64,000 bases of DNA from Brachypodius melanocephalos (GCA_013398615.1 VZSR01003807.1:13921517-13985516); one strand, 5' to 3'. Numbered from the stretch's first letter, positions 1-12,331 are shown. Translations and numbers: made by a program. The notes: generated by a model from the sequence alone, not told the origin.

Positions 1-89
1 AAGCATGCAGTGGTTGCCAGCATTTGGGGAAAGAACCTGCCTGCAGTGCAAGACAGAAAATGTAAAACTGCAAAGCAGTGAAGACTTAC

Positions 90-130
90 GGTGAGGGTGA
101 CCTGGGTGTCGATTGTACCTGCACTGCAGG
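90..130 (-). CDS. Candidate internal coding exon of an unidentified gene (41 bp)
   Basis: Read on the minus strand, a long pyrimidine tract (runs of CTTC, then six T) ends in TCCTCAG, followed by 41 bases and a consensus donor GTAAGT (plus 84-89). This is the best-formed exon signature in the window. All three frames are open. The frame that follows two bases of a split codon reads CSAGTIDTQVTLT, and its third codon positions are mostly G or C in an AT-rich setting, which favours coding. That frame continues without a stop from the candidate exon at 2329-2362, with the split codon completed as GCC (Ala). I do not recognise the protein. If real, the gene runs leftward out of the window and the sequence to the right is intron or upstream flank. 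A lncRNA exon is the main alternative. Confidence 0.42.
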
Positions 131-802
131 CTGAGGAAAAAAGGAACGAAGGAAGGAAGTTGCTGCCCTGGCAGCTGAACAGGATCTGTGGAATTTCTGT
201 CATGTTTTTTGGCATGAAATTATTCAAAAGATAAATCTTTTACAAGTAGTAGTAATGCCCAATGGACTATTTCATAAAACTATAGATCTCAAATCTACGA
301 GGGATTATTTGAGTCATCTGATCTCCTTTATAAAACTCATTATAGTGTTTTCCCAAATTAAATTGTACTGGAATTAAATTATATCTGTCTCTCTTTCACA
401 CTCTTACTTACTCAAAATTAGATCTTTATTTTGAAACTGGCATAGAGAGTGATACTCCACTGCAAACTGAGGTAATTTGTTTTCCTTCCCTTCCCTTCCC
501 CTGCTAGAGTGATGGAGTGTCAAAAAGTATTAAATACTGCTGGCTGTAGCAGAAAATGGATATGTGAAGACAAAATGCTGCATTATGAACGGTAGAGTGA
601 TTTCCAAAATTAACTGAAGAAAGTCCAAGGAATTAGGGTATTGTCTTACTGAACTGTGGCAGGCCATTATGTTTCTAGTGTGACTAGACTCCAGCGATTT
701 AATAGCAAAATCCCAAATCCTGCTTTAGGTAAATTGGTTTTGGTTTGCTACTGTAACAGAGGCAGCATTCAAAGTTTAAAATTCTTTTGCTTTGTATTAC
801 AG
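131..802. other. Background sequence between exon candidates
   Basis: This stretch has no recognisable gene or repeat. It holds the acceptor tract of the minus-strand exon at its left end. A CT-rich acceptor-like stretch at 481-507 is followed by an open 28-codon frame that stops just past a weak GTAGAG donor at 592; I do not call it. Confidence 0.3.
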
Positions 803-890
803 AACCCAATGTGCCTAAACAGCTGAGAAAATATTAGGAGATTATTTCACTTTAAAAATAAAGCAATAAAGCTAGATTTTTTTGTTGAAT
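803..890 (+). other. Possible terminal exon with poly(A) signals
   Basis: A pyrimidine-rich stretch ending TTGTATTACAG precedes 803. Entered after one carried-over base, the frame reads PNVPKQLRKY and then meets TAG at 835-837. Two AATAAA hexamers follow at 857-862 and 865-870, with a T-rich then GT-rich segment downstream, which is the arrangement expected around a cleavage site near 885-890. No upstream plus-strand exon can be seen because the window starts 800 bases earlier. The coding part is only ten codons, so it may be a non-coding transcript end or coincidence. The end coordinate is an estimate of the cleavage site. Confidence 0.2.
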
Positions 891-2328
891 CATGTTCCTT
901 GTGAGGATACAGTTTATACCAGCATATTTAGCTTCACTTGGAAAATTCTTTCACTGTATTTGGGCAATACATAAACCAGGACTTTTTACTTATTTGGATA
1001 AACTTAAAGCATCAGATGTTCTGGTCCAGATAGTGGAATACAGTCAAAATTAATAAGTACATTAGCAAGTGCATAGAGAGTAGCAGTGGTCTAACCCCAA
1101 CATGTTTATTTTAAAATGTGTCACTCACTGTAAGTGTTACTTGTTCTTGTTTTAATGCAGTTTGAGATGTAGGAACCTCCAAATTACTAGAGGATATCAA
1201 AGGAGTTGTCCATATATTTTGTCATTTAATCTCCGAATTAAAGAAAGAAATCTGAGGGATCCCTGAAGTTGTTCTTTGTCCTAGTTACATCAGAGGGAAA
1301 GTACAATTTGCTCTGCCTGCTCACAGAGAACACTGTATTCTTCCTGAAGCAGCTTATCTTTTCCACACTGTGACTTGGCTAACTCCTTGCACTGCTCCCT
1401 CTCTTCCAGCTCTTCTGCTTTCCAAGTGTCTAGATTTTCCATGATGCTGTATTACTGCATGGTTTCTGAGGATTTAGCCTTTGTAATTTAGGCCTCTGGA
1501 CTTGTTTATTTTCTGTGAGGGGATGTAGGAGAGATCTTTGCTGAGTCATCCTTAAGATCTGGTGTGAGACCTTTCTAAAGGCTCAGAGAAAATCCTGCCA
1601 GATTATGTCAATTTGCAGAGCTGGTGGGGATGCAGTTTTGTGTCAGAGGCACAGGAGCCCAGCCAAGACATGGCAAATTTCTGGTTAATCCTGTCTCGGG
1701 AGAACATAAAATAGTTATATCCAAAATAACAAAAGTAAATCCTAACTTTAGGTCATATCTTTGGAAAACTGTTGTAGTTACTCGCCACCGTAGGATTCTG
1801 CACAGTGGGATGGAGGTGACCTGGGGAAGGGCAGAGGGCAAAACATTTTCCTCCATGGCCTGAACAAGATGGCAATCTCTGTAAATATTGTCATAGTTAA
1901 TATGAAATACAGAGTTAAACTGATGTTAATCTACAAGTGACACCAGTGCCCATATTCTCACTCCAAGGCAGCAGTGTCACATCCAGTTATGATCCCTGAT
2001 GGGATTTTTCTGGAGAGTGCCTATGGACCCCAGAAGGCAGGAGGCATTTTCAGTGTGCTTTTGCTGTTCCCAGCAGAACTTTTACAATTGTTTTCTGGGA
2101 AATGTTTTAAGAGTGCTTTAAGATTCTCACAGGAGTTTTATGGAGGAAAATGTGACTCAGGAACACAAACTCATAGCTAAAGGGAGTGTCAAGCTTTAAT
2201 TATGACTTTCTTGCTGTGTATAAAAGGACAATCTGTATCTTATGGAAAGCTGGGAATAAAAATAATCATAAAATCTTAGGTGAAGAGTAACAGAGGAGGG
2301 AGGGAAGAGGGAGAGAGCATGTATTTAC
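891..2328. other. Non-coding background, presumably intron
   Basis: The stretch is AT-rich, with no recognised repeat. At 1608-1863 both strands are open for about 80 codons and a few CpGs are retained, but neither protein resembles a known family and no convincing splice sites flank it. If the exons at 90-130 and 2329-2362 are real and adjacent, this is the intron between them. Confidence 0.3.
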
Positions 2329-2362
2329 CGATCAAGGTGTTCCTTGTCGATATGAAATTCAT
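2329..2362 (-). CDS. Candidate small internal exon (34 bp) upstream of the 90-130 exon
   Basis: On the minus strand CCCCATTTCATTTTCACAG is followed by 34 bases and the donor GTAAAT (plus 2323-2328). Read from the first base, the exon gives MNFISTRNTLI plus one base. That base and the first two of the 90-130 exon make GCC, and the frame stays open, so the two exons together form 25 whole codons. A second open frame, EFHIDKEHLD, also exists within this exon, and its phase likewise runs on into the other exon. I recognise neither. Exons this short are common in large neuronal genes, but so are chance AG/GT pairs. The frame continuity and GC-rich third positions raise it above the other candidates. 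Confidence 0.32.
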
Positions 2363-2551
2363 CTGTGAAAATGAAATGGGGACATAAAGCACCACCTTTA
2401 TCGTGTCAGAACCTTAATTTGTCATAGATGTGAGGATTCTTTGAATTATCAGTGTTTCTTCATCACACCTAGCACTACCCTCATGCATTAATTGCTGTAT
2501 TGTTTGTCCCATGTGCTGATATCTACAACCAAAAGAAAAGTACAACTGCAT

Positions 2552-2566
2552 TGTGTGTGTGTGTGT
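2552..2566. repeat. Short (GT)n microsatellite
   Basis: Seven to eight GT dinucleotides in a row, in an AT-rich context. Confidence 0.8.
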
Positions 2567-2619
2567 AAATGTGCTTTTGTGTGGAACAAGTGTAAATATT
2601 TGCTTGTACAGGGGAGTGT

Positions 2620-2730
2620 ATATGTAATAAAAATACATATTGCTGTAGATATATTCATATAATGCATATAGTTCTGTGATATACGTATAGCTCTATCGAT
2701 ATATTAATAGAATAGATCTGTGAGCATATA
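2620..2730. repeat. AT-rich low-complexity tract
   Basis: About 110 bases of TATA, CATATA and GATATA words with few G or C, directly beside the CpG-rich patch. It looks like a degenerate AT simple repeat. Confidence 0.5.
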
Positions 2731-2744
2731 GCTGTCTGTATATC

Positions 2745-3170
2745 CTTGCCCGAAGTTCTGCTCTCAGGAAAGACGTGTACGATCTGGGAGTCGCCTCTGG
2801 CCGGGGCTGAGCGCTGGGGGGCAGCGCTGGCCCGCGGCTCTCCTGCTGGATCCTCCCGCGGTGGGAAAACTCCTGAATTTGGAGCGCTAAGAGTGCACCG
2901 AGGGGCTCCCTGTGTCTGCAGGGCAGGCAGAGGCAGCCCTGGACAGATGCCCTGCATGCTTCACCCTCATTTTTTATCTTAAAGACGTAATCTTGTTTTC
3001 CGTATGCATCCCTCTGTTAGCAGAGAGGGGGTGAGCTTGGAAGCTCTGTGCCGAGCTGTGAGCAGTTCTGAGCCAAATCGTCTCCACAGCCCATTTTTGC
3101 AGAGTTACGTCTCTGCCAGGAGACGATGGGACCCGTGGAATCACAGCAGCCCAGTCCCGCAGGCTCCCTA
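2745..3170. promoter_or_regulatory. CpG-rich, GC-rich island-like patch
   Basis: About thirteen CpGs fall in roughly 215 bases (2745-2960), including two CCCGCGG-type words and three AGCGCT words. Scattered CpGs continue to about 3170. The flanks are AT-rich and almost free of CpG. Both strands are open for 75-100 codons here, a side effect of high GC rather than evidence of protein. Retained CpG implies low germline methylation, as at promoters, alternative first exons or some enhancers. It lies 400 bases upstream of the minus-strand exon at 2329-2362, so an alternative minus-strand promoter or first exon is one reading. No TATA box or clear first-exon donor was found. A recently inserted GC-rich element is another option. 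Confidence 0.35.
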
Positions 3171-6100
3171 GAAGGCCTGAAGTGTGTGGATTGCACACAC
3201 AGAAAAGGAAAAGTCAGGGGGATCAGTCTGGCTGTCCCAGGCAGTAAAAGCATTGCCTATGTCCAGTTGTTTATAGCAAATGTGTCATTCCTGTACATCT
3301 ATAGGAATACAGCAATTAATTTTGTGCTTCTGCATGCTTCATCTTTACATGTTTAGCAGCTCAGTGAATGCTGAAGAGATCCACTACCTTCTGCTGGATT
3401 TGAAAAAGTAATCTATTACAGGAAGCTGCACGTTATGCTCACATGGAAACTTTTTTTCCCCCTCATACTGTTATTTTTTCCATTAATTCTAAGTGAAACT
3501 TAAAGCTCTTCTCTGACTATGGGAAACATTAGCCAGAGTGACAGAAGATGTATCCCATATAAAGGAAATTGTTGATCATCAGTGAAATGAAAGTCTGTTC
3601 TAAAAAAAGCTAAATATTTAGTGAATGCTGTCCCTAACATGAACCTTTTAGCTGTTCTGGGACAAGAGGACAGCAATCAGTAGTATATGTGCTCTATAAA
3701 ACTATATGGCATCCAGCTTTTTTCTGTCACTGAGGAAACTCAAATTGTTCAGGAAACACTGGGTTTTTTTTTTAGTTGCCTCTATCAATTAATGTCTTCA
3801 TTGATGACTTTAGTCTGTGTCACTGGGAAATGATAAGTTTTTGTTTTATCTGCTGTCTTGATGCATTCTTTCTCTAGAGTGCCACATGGAATCAGATTCC
3901 TTGAGCCTCTATTTGCTAACAAAGCACAGTGATTGCTTATGGGCTTCATTTGTGTGTAAAGATTGCTCACAGTGCTAAGTTTGCTGTGATCAAGCCATTT
4001 CTGTGTGGGTTTCTTACACTGTGATAAATTACATCTCTCACTCCTCTGAGTTTTTAAACGTAGTTCTTATTCCCAAGTGGGAAAATGATGCTGTGAATGA
4101 AGTGCATTTACTTGTTTTATTTTTTGATGGAAGAGTTATATAGTCCTTATTTATTTTTAGGGCATTAAAACCACAAAACCAAGTGGTGAGTGTTTCCTTT
4201 GGTTTAGCAATAATGATAATATCTGGATCCGATATCATGCTGTTGGATAATATTATTTCCATTTCATACGTGGGGATCTGAGCACAGCAAAATAAAATGA
4301 ATTCCTGGAAAACACCCAAGAAGCACATGGCAGAAGCTGGAAAACAATCAAGTATTCTCGGTGCTAGTCATCTGTTTTGTGCACAATGGTTCTCCTTCAC
4401 TAAAACTGGAAGGATTTTCTTGGGAATGAGGAGGTCAAGCACTGTGTGAGAGGCATTTAGAACCTAATGTAGCTCCAACTAGATGAAAAAAGAGTACAAC
4501 AATCTGCTATTTTTGAAATGTAATCAACTTAAACATTTTACCAAAGATAATTCTGTGTTATGAGGGAAAAGAGGGACTTTGAGATGAAAAGTTAAAGGCA
4601 AGGAAGGAAGAAATATCAGTAAAAAAGTGAAACTGCTGTTACTGTATTGCTATAACTAACCTGTTCTAAGGGTTTGTAGGCTTGATAGAACTAATCTGTC
4701 AAGGCTTTCTTGGCCTATCAAAAGAACAAAAAGTTCCAACTAAAATACTTTTTATAGGTACCTGCAGTTACAGATTGTGATTGTTTTCCACTTCCACAAT
4801 AAGCAGAAAATGGCCTATCCCATGACCCCCTGCTGTAGGTGGTCCCTCAGCCACAGTGTGTTCTGAAAGTGGAAAGACCCTATTTACAGGACAGGTGCCA
4901 TGTGGCACATGCTTATCAGCCATGACCAAATACCGCTTTTGATCCTGACCAGTCACATTTTTCCTTTGAACCTACGAGCCCAGCAAAGTGCCTTGTGATG
5001 CTGAGACTGCTTCTTACAGAACGTCAAACCTCCCACTTTGGACATCAGAAAACAGACTTGCTCTGTCAGACTGGAAATAAAAATCTCTCTTCTTCCATCA
5101 TCATCCTCTGATCTTGTGCCAGTAGGTGACAGCAAGAGCGATTGTCATTACGATGCTGATGCATCCCACTTTTCTTGTCCTCCTCCCTTGTGACTCAGCA
5201 TAGTATTCCTCAGGACCACCAGCCTACCCTTTTTTGTAGCCCTGCAATAATTTTTCAGGGGTGCCAGTATTCCCTATGACACTTCACGTTCGTGTTAGCT
5301 TAGGCCAGGCTAATCAGGCATTTTGTCCATCATGAGGTGCCTGCTCTGAGCATCCTGTAATCCCCACACTGTTGCAGGAGTAGACAGCCAGCTTTTCCTT
5401 AACTGGAATTTCTACATATCTGTAGGTTGATATTTTTGGTATGGGCACTCTGACCAAAACAATAAGAGTCTGCAAAGAGTGTTTGACCTTAATTCTTTTG
5501 AGAAAGAAATTAATGCATCTCCAAAGAAGTACTTGCTTGAAGGCAACAAAGCTTCAAGATTACTCTGGGACTACTGAAAACTATTAGTATTTCCATCTTG
5601 TGGTACTTCAGAAAGTGAAAAAAGATGCCAGTCCTGGTGGGATTTAACAGTCAACTGGTTAACAATTAAAATACTGGTTAACCTTGAATAACACACGATG
5701 CCTATTCACTGAGAGAATACATAAAAGAGAAACTGAAATTTTGTTTCCTTCTCATTGTTGTGATCAAAGTTGGAAGGTATTGTTTGTTATATTAGACGCC
5801 TCCATTCCTTTCCTTTAATGGGTCATGTCATAAAGAAGACTTTGGTAAGTGGAAGCTCTCCAGTGTTCCAGGATATTACAAGATGATGCCTGAAGATGTG
5901 CATAAGACATGAGACTGAAGGCAAAAAGAAGCAATTTCTAAAATTATTTCCTTTTGCAACAGGTCTTGTCTATACTGTTATGGCCCATGTGCAACACTAG
6001 GAAGACTAAAGACAAATATATTTCAAATGGACTCAGGCTGGCTGAGCTCAGGCAACCAGGAAGTCTGCTGGTTAATACTGGAGTCCCTTATTGACAGGGA

Positions 6101-8453
6101 ATGGAAGAGAAGGGCTGCCCTGTGGTCTTACATGTTGGAAATACATGGTAATGTTTGTGTGTTACTAATTGGAAAGGTATGTGCTGCTTTTCCAGGAAAA
6201 TTGTGCTAGAGATCTATTGTAGTTATTTCTGGTGATCACATGAGTTTTCTGGTTCCTTTTCAATACATTATTATTTAAGAATGTAAAAAGATGGCTGTTC
6301 TGGTCATTTTAGGAATAATTTGTTCTTTACAATTTCAGTGTTATGTTTCCCATAAGCCTTTATTTTGACTGTAAAAATATAGTTGGAAAATAATGTTAGT
6401 CCTTTTGGTTTTTTAATGTTTCAACTCTAATAAAATCCAATAATTTATAAATATTTTTGAACAACCACGGCAGCATACAGAAAAAAAAATCTCAAGTTCT
6501 TAAAGACAGAGTTAAGGGAGGTGTGTGAAGATTTGACAGATGACCTGTCTGATAGCAGCTTGAATGTGAATTTTTGAAGGTATAAACCTGTGCCAATGTA
6601 AGCATTCTTGGTTTTAGTCAGTCAGTTCACATACAAAATGCTTAAAACCTTAGTCTTAATTATTTAAATCAAAATATTGCAGAGTTTTTAATTTTAGAAG
6701 AAAGGCTTTAAATTGGGTTTGATGAAGGAAGAGAAACTGAGGGCTAGAGGTGAGAGAAAACCACTGCAAAGCAAGGGGTGGGAGCAGGGAGGTAAGGGAG
6801 GGAAGTTGTGCCTGGCAGAAGTCAGTAAAGAAGACTTTGACGTTGCCTCTCAGAGGGCAGGGTGCTCAGAGGCTTTTTTTGGGTGTATGTGCACTAACAC
6901 ACTGAGCCTGGGTGGCACAGCAAGGCTGGAGGTCTGAATGCAGTCAGGAGGATGTGTATGGACAGATTGTGCAGTGTCATAAGAGTGCTCTCATGCCTCT
7001 TTGAAAACAGATTTTTGAGCTGGTTAAGCATGTCCGGGACCCGTGGCTGTGTTGGGTCCATCTGCAGATGGAGAGGATGCAAGCATTGTTTAAAGCCTTT
7101 TCTCCCTGTCTCAACTTCTAGTACAGCATTGATTCAGGCCAAGGAATCTACTGGATTTCATCCAGATTTCTCTTGTTCTTAGGGCTGTATTTACTAGAGT
7201 TTCAATAACAATGAAATGTGAACTGATTTTGTCAATCTGGTTTTTCTTTAGAACTCAGACCTCTTCATCTGTTTCTACTCCTACAATAAAGAGCCTTTTC
7301 CAGAAATGATGCAACCACAGGTCTGGCAAGCCAGGATGCTGCTGAAATCAGTGCATGTAGGGAATAGATCTCAGAATGGCAAAACTGCTGGCTCCTGCTC
7401 TATGTCAAAGATCCAGGAGTGGAGAGCTGTGGTATTCTTGCATTGATATCACTCTGGTTGATGGTTTATGTGCTCAGACCTTTTAATCCAGATTCTTCCC
7501 CAGAGCAGCTGTTGCCTTTGGTGAGCTAGAAGCACAGCCTAAATATTTTATGGCCCCCTGCTCTGGGCTAGCTTGGCCAGAGAGCAGGCAGAGTAATAAT
7601 TCCAGTCCTAGCTCAAAGAAGGCTCCTTCTAAACAGCACCAAGAAGCACAGCTCATTTGGAGGAGGGAAAAAACCCACTTTTTTGTTACTCAAATACCAG
7701 CTCTGATCAACCAGTTAAGGAATATTTGGTGGTGCTTCAACTTCTCCTGCCTACTAATGCCCAAGCCCCAGGTCAACCCTGGGGCAACTCTGGAGAATTG
7801 TTACAGAGCTCAGTCTCCTTATGTCCCATGTAGCTGCTGAGATATGTGGGATGTGTACTTGTGATGGTGTGTGAAGGCAGTGACCAACTGCCTGGAAGAA
7901 GAGGTGAAAAAAGTCAATAATATGAGCAATGTGAGCTGGGATGAGAGCTGCTTTCTGAGCACTCTGTGAATCTCCTGTAAGAGTGTCTGAGCATTTGTAG
8001 GGTGTTCACATCCTCTGTCCTCTCCAACCAGCTTGCTAACTTGTTCAGAGCAGAGATCGTGTTACAAAACTGACTCTTGGGAGCCTTCAAGTTTGTGGAA
8101 GTATCTGTAAATTCTCCTTCCCAACCAGAATTTTCCAAACCTTATATCTGCTCTTTTTCTCCCCAGTGTGTTTGGGGATTTTTGGTTTTGTTTTGTTTTT
8201 CTGGTACTTGTATGGTCTGAAGCAATGCAAAGAGAAGTTGCTTATCTGAATACCAAAATTTTGAAATTCACAGAATTAATTATGGCCTTTGTAGAGTCTG
8301 AGGCATTAGTTAGAAGTTAGGGGGTTGCAAATAATTGGCGTGCTATGGACTGCCAAGAACTTACTGGTGTCTTTTTACCTCAGCAATGAATAGTTTTTAG
8401 CATCTATTAAAGGGATTAAATTGGAAGAGAAGCAGCATGGATTGATGTGAGGC
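3171..8453. other. Non-coding background, about 5.3 kb
   Basis: No recognised gene or repeat family. Open frames are 60-96 codons and scattered on both strands. One weak exon-like segment lies at 6698-6791: acceptor TTTTTAATTTTAG, donor GAG|GTAAGG, and an open, lysine- and arginine-rich frame. Its purine-rich composition makes an open frame easy by chance. At 8715-8735, just past this block, a 9-bp perfect inverted repeat (CTGGAAAAC, 3-base loop) is visible. Confidence 0.4.
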
Positions 8454-8472
8454 TTTTTTTTTTTTTTTTTTA
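8454..8472. repeat. T homopolymer, 19 nt
   Basis: Uninterrupted run of T. Confidence 0.85.
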
Positions 8473-9939
8473 AGAACACGTGAAATTGTGCCTTGGTAGA
8501 GACTGTAACAATTTCTTTGACAAAGTACAACATGTTCATGGTCACCAGTATCCTGCTCTTTTTAGTCTAAGAACTCCTGTCCACACACGCTTGTCCATTG
8601 AGCAGATTCTGACCAGGCAAATAAACTTCTAAAGTGTATATAATTTGTATAGAACTGGTGAGAGTATTTGGAGAGGGACTAGGGATAGAAGACCGTTTAT
8701 CTTGGAAGGGTTTTCTGGAAAACTGGGTTTTCCAGGGTTTTTTGGAAGCTGGGAGTGCCAGAGGAAAGACGACACAACACCTCTTGTTGTTCTGTGGCAG
8801 GCTGGGCACACTGGGTGCCTCTGGTGTCCAGCCATGGGGAGCCCCATGTGGGTCTGTGCTGGGACCTTCTGCTCTAGAGGCTGTGGATGCACAGTGCCAG
8901 CAGGCTGTAACTGTTCTAAAGTTAGAGGCACCTGTCTGACCAGTGATGTCTTCTTGCAAGATATGTCAGTGTGGGATTTGGCTCTTGTCCTTCTTTTCCC
9001 GAAGTTTTGATTGTTCTACTAATTAATACAATGAAGGTTGATATGTTGCTCTATTCTTTCAGTTTGTTTCTAGCTTTGAGGCCCTTAAGCCAGGGCCTCA
9101 TCTGCTTGCTGTTCAAAAGCTTAAAGGGCAGGAAAATCTGTAATGGAAAGATGGGTTTGAGTTGATGGTCAGGAGATTTTCTGGGTTCTAAAAATATTTT
9201 GTTTTATGGTTTTGACCAGAGTCCTGCAGCACGAAGGGGGAAAGAAAGATGGGGTTTTTTGCATATGAGCAACAATGAAAAGGTAGTGTCACTATCTGGA
9301 AGTATCATGTTTAGTGGGAGTCCAGGTGGGAAATCTGCTGTGCAAACATCCTGCCAAAAAACTCCTCAAGCCCCCTGAAAGACCTTCCCTGCTTTCAGAA
9401 GTTTCCAGTTCAAATAACTGAGACAGAAAGGAAGGCAGTCATTGAAGTGCCTTGGAATTGCTGTATGTAGAAGAAAGTTTGCTTAAGCTATATACCAATC
9501 TATCTCTTAAATGGCTAGAAAAATATAGAACCTATAAACACGTATAAATCTATCCTTTCCGTGTTTATGGGGCCTTTCTATGACCTGAGAATACTTTTCC
9601 ATCCAAACACACTGCACTAGGGTGAGCATCCAGTTACAACACCTGTGTCCAAAGGGCTTGTAAAAGTAACATTTCCTCATTCAGTTGGTATTGGATATGG
9701 CTGATGAAAGTGATAAGGAACCTCTATGTCCAAGGAATAGAAATGGCTCTTCTATGGGAACATTTCCTGTATGGAGAAGAAAGAAAAAGTATAAAATTGA
9801 GTTGCTGCAGGAGAAGCATTATTATTTCTGTTGGTTTATGTTGTATTTACCAGGAGTTGTCCAAAATATGAAAGGATAGAACTGTGTGGGCTCTAAAATG
9901 ATGGTCAAAATTCAAGCAGAAAGCTAAGAATTATTTTGT

Positions 9940-9943
<4 letters not shown>
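8473..9943. other. Non-coding background with overlapping open frames
   Basis: At 8567-9010 both strands and several frames stay open for 100-130 codons. No frame has a recognisable domain, and several being open together points to local composition, not coding. No repeat family was recognised. Confidence 0.35.

Positions 9944-9982
<39 letters not shown>
9944..9982. repeat. T homopolymer, 39 nt
   Basis: Pure T run between GCC and GTAAACG. It could be the poly(A) tail of a minus-strand retroposed copy, but no recognisable element lies on its right side, so it is called a simple repeat. Confidence 0.85.
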
Positions 9983-9983
<1 letters not shown>

Positions 9984-12304
9984 TAAACGTAATGTTGCTT
10001 TCTCATTCATCGTGACATGTTGGTGTGTATTTAACAATTCTTGTCTGCTCTTAAGTTAGTTTGGGGGTAAGCAATCCAGCATTGTGAAGATGCTGGCTCT
10101 GGTATTCAAGCACAGAGAACTGTTCATAATCCTGCTCCCTAACTCCATCCTCCTCAGCATGGAAAGAAAGTATTCCAGACAATAGCTTCTGTATCCTGTA
10201 AACACACCAAAGGTCATAAAAATATATAGTGCTAACATTAGCTCTGGCTTTTCAGCCTTTGCTACCCTCATTTGACCCCATATGATTGCATAAAAAGGTG
10301 AATGAATAGCAGTCTTCAGCCTTAGCTATGAGGAAAAAGTGAGTTTGAGCACTTCTGTAGCAGAAAAAACATTTTCTCTGTTGGTGTTACTGGCTTTGGA
10401 GAGTCCTGTTTGCTTTTTTTGTTTCTCTGTCCTGCCAGCACTGAGAACAACCATAATAGGCTTTTGCCTAGAGTTTTACTTGAGTGGTCAGAAAAAAGTC
10501 TTCTGTTACCTGTGATTAGGTACGGTTATTTTACCCCTTAGTTAAAGTTTGCTTGCTCTGCTGTCTGGGGTCATTTGTTTGTCTGCATAAGTGGCAAACA
10601 TAGCAAGAATGGAGCATTTAGCAGAGCATAAACTTTTAATGGCACAGGCTTGCCTTTTCCCACTCTGATAAGTTTTTATTATATGGGGTTTATTCTGTAA
10701 AAGTAATGAAAGAAGTCTGTGCTCTCTTTGAAATATTTGATGAGCTCTTTCAAGAGAGGCATTAAGTTACATGTTTACAAACTGAAGTCAGGCCTATAAA
10801 ACTCAGCTTAGTTTTCTTGTAGCATTTACTGATTTCCAAGCCGTGTGTCTCTGTCAAACCTGGCAAGGCAGTGAGGGCATCTGTTTCTGCAAATGAGCAG
10901 AAAGTGTGTTTCATACTATGTTATCATATTTTTGCTGTAAGAACTTTCAGGACATAGGTTTCTGTGTGTTTAAGGTTGGTGGCAAACAGTGTGAAAAACA
11001 CAGAAAGTTACTCCTGCTGTTGTTACACCCCTTCCTCTCCTCTCTTGTGAAAAATATCTTACCTACCCTCTAAAAGAACAGGTAACATTAAGGTGTTAAC
11101 TTGACCCAACCTATGTAAAAGGCTTTGGAGTTCCATAACCTCACTGATGTGTCCCAGTGGGCTGTTGGAAAGAGCTGCATTCAAAATTGGCAGCTAGCAT
11201 TTTAAACCCTTGATTTCAGTAACTTTTGTTTGGAAAGGTATGGTCTGACATCTGCTCTTCTATTTAGATTTGAAAGGTTTGCCTTTTTAATGTTGTTTCC
11301 TCTGCATGGCTCTGGGGATGCCATCCTGACCCCATTGCAGCCAACAATAAAACTCTTATTTGACATTAGTAAGAGCAGGATTGGACTCTCAGTGCTCTGC
11401 ATCTTGCTTGCAGTGCACAGTCAGCTTCTCAACTTTTCAAAAGGTTGATCTTACTAGAATAAATCTGAAAAGTCAACAGGTTTGGGGACCTCTTGCCTCA
11501 GCCAGTTACCTGGGGTCCCAGAGCCATAATTTAGGCAGTGAATTAACCCCAGAGCTGCAGTCCAGGGCAATGGCCACAAAACTGCATTCCTCTCTGGAGC
11601 AGCAGCATTTTTAGACCATTTCCTCTTTGCATGGAGGTGGGGAGCCTTGGGCACTCCAGAACCTACAGGAGGGTGAAGGTTGTCACCATGCAGGCTGCTG
11701 CATTGCTGGAGCTGATGACACAGTGGGCAGTAGTGTCATGTTGTACGAGCACTTTTGCTAGCAAACAGTGCCAATCTGCCCCATCTTGTGTATTTCTTGC
11801 TCCTTTGGAATCATGGAGAAAGAATGCCTTTGCTTAGGATGTGTTAAACATTGCAGAACCTCATCCCTTGTATTTGGCCAAGTACTTCTCTTACATAAGT
11901 CTTGCAGTCTTTTTAGTCCACCTCTGTACCTCCAACTTCCTTCTTAATTCTTTGCCTTTGCTTTTGGACGGACTTGAAATCCAAGGTCATCCCATACTGC
12001 TGTTGTTATTTAAAGATGCAACTCCCTATGCCCTTAAAATTCTTATAATTCTTTAGTTTTGCACTAAAAGCAATAACAGCTTAGAAAGAAAAACAAAAAG
12101 AGAGTACTTCATGTAATCCAAACTTCAGCTCCCCTGATCATTGGCTCTACTTTCACAGCTTGTGATGTCAACACAAGTCTTGAAGATTAACAACTCGTAT
12201 CAAGTTTTACTGGCTGGCTATAAGTTACCCTACTGGGAAATGTTGCTTTTCTCTCTGCCAAGTCCCCTTTTCTCTCTGCCAAGTCAAATCTGAGGAAGTT
12301 TAAT
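9983..12304. other. Non-coding background
   Basis: No gene or repeat recognised. Near 11055-11080 the minus strand shows TGTTCTTTTAG, seven bases, then GTAAGA, a microexon-like layout that is too short to support. Open frames of 60-84 codons at 11200-12060 have no recognisable content. Confidence 0.35.
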
Positions 12305-12331
12305 AAACAAACAAACAAACAAACAAAAAAA
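12305..12331. repeat. (AAAC)n microsatellite
   Basis: Five AAAC units running into an A tract. Confidence 0.8.

Noticed and set aside
6698..6791. Lysine-rich exon-like segment
   Set aside because: The acceptor is weak and the purine-rich sequence gives open frames easily.
8567..9010. Overlapping 100-130 codon frames on both strands
   Set aside because: Simultaneous openness in several frames indicates composition, not coding.
11050..11080. Seven-base minus-strand microexon layout
   Set aside because: Acceptor and donor are fair, but a 7-base exon cannot be supported without transcript data.
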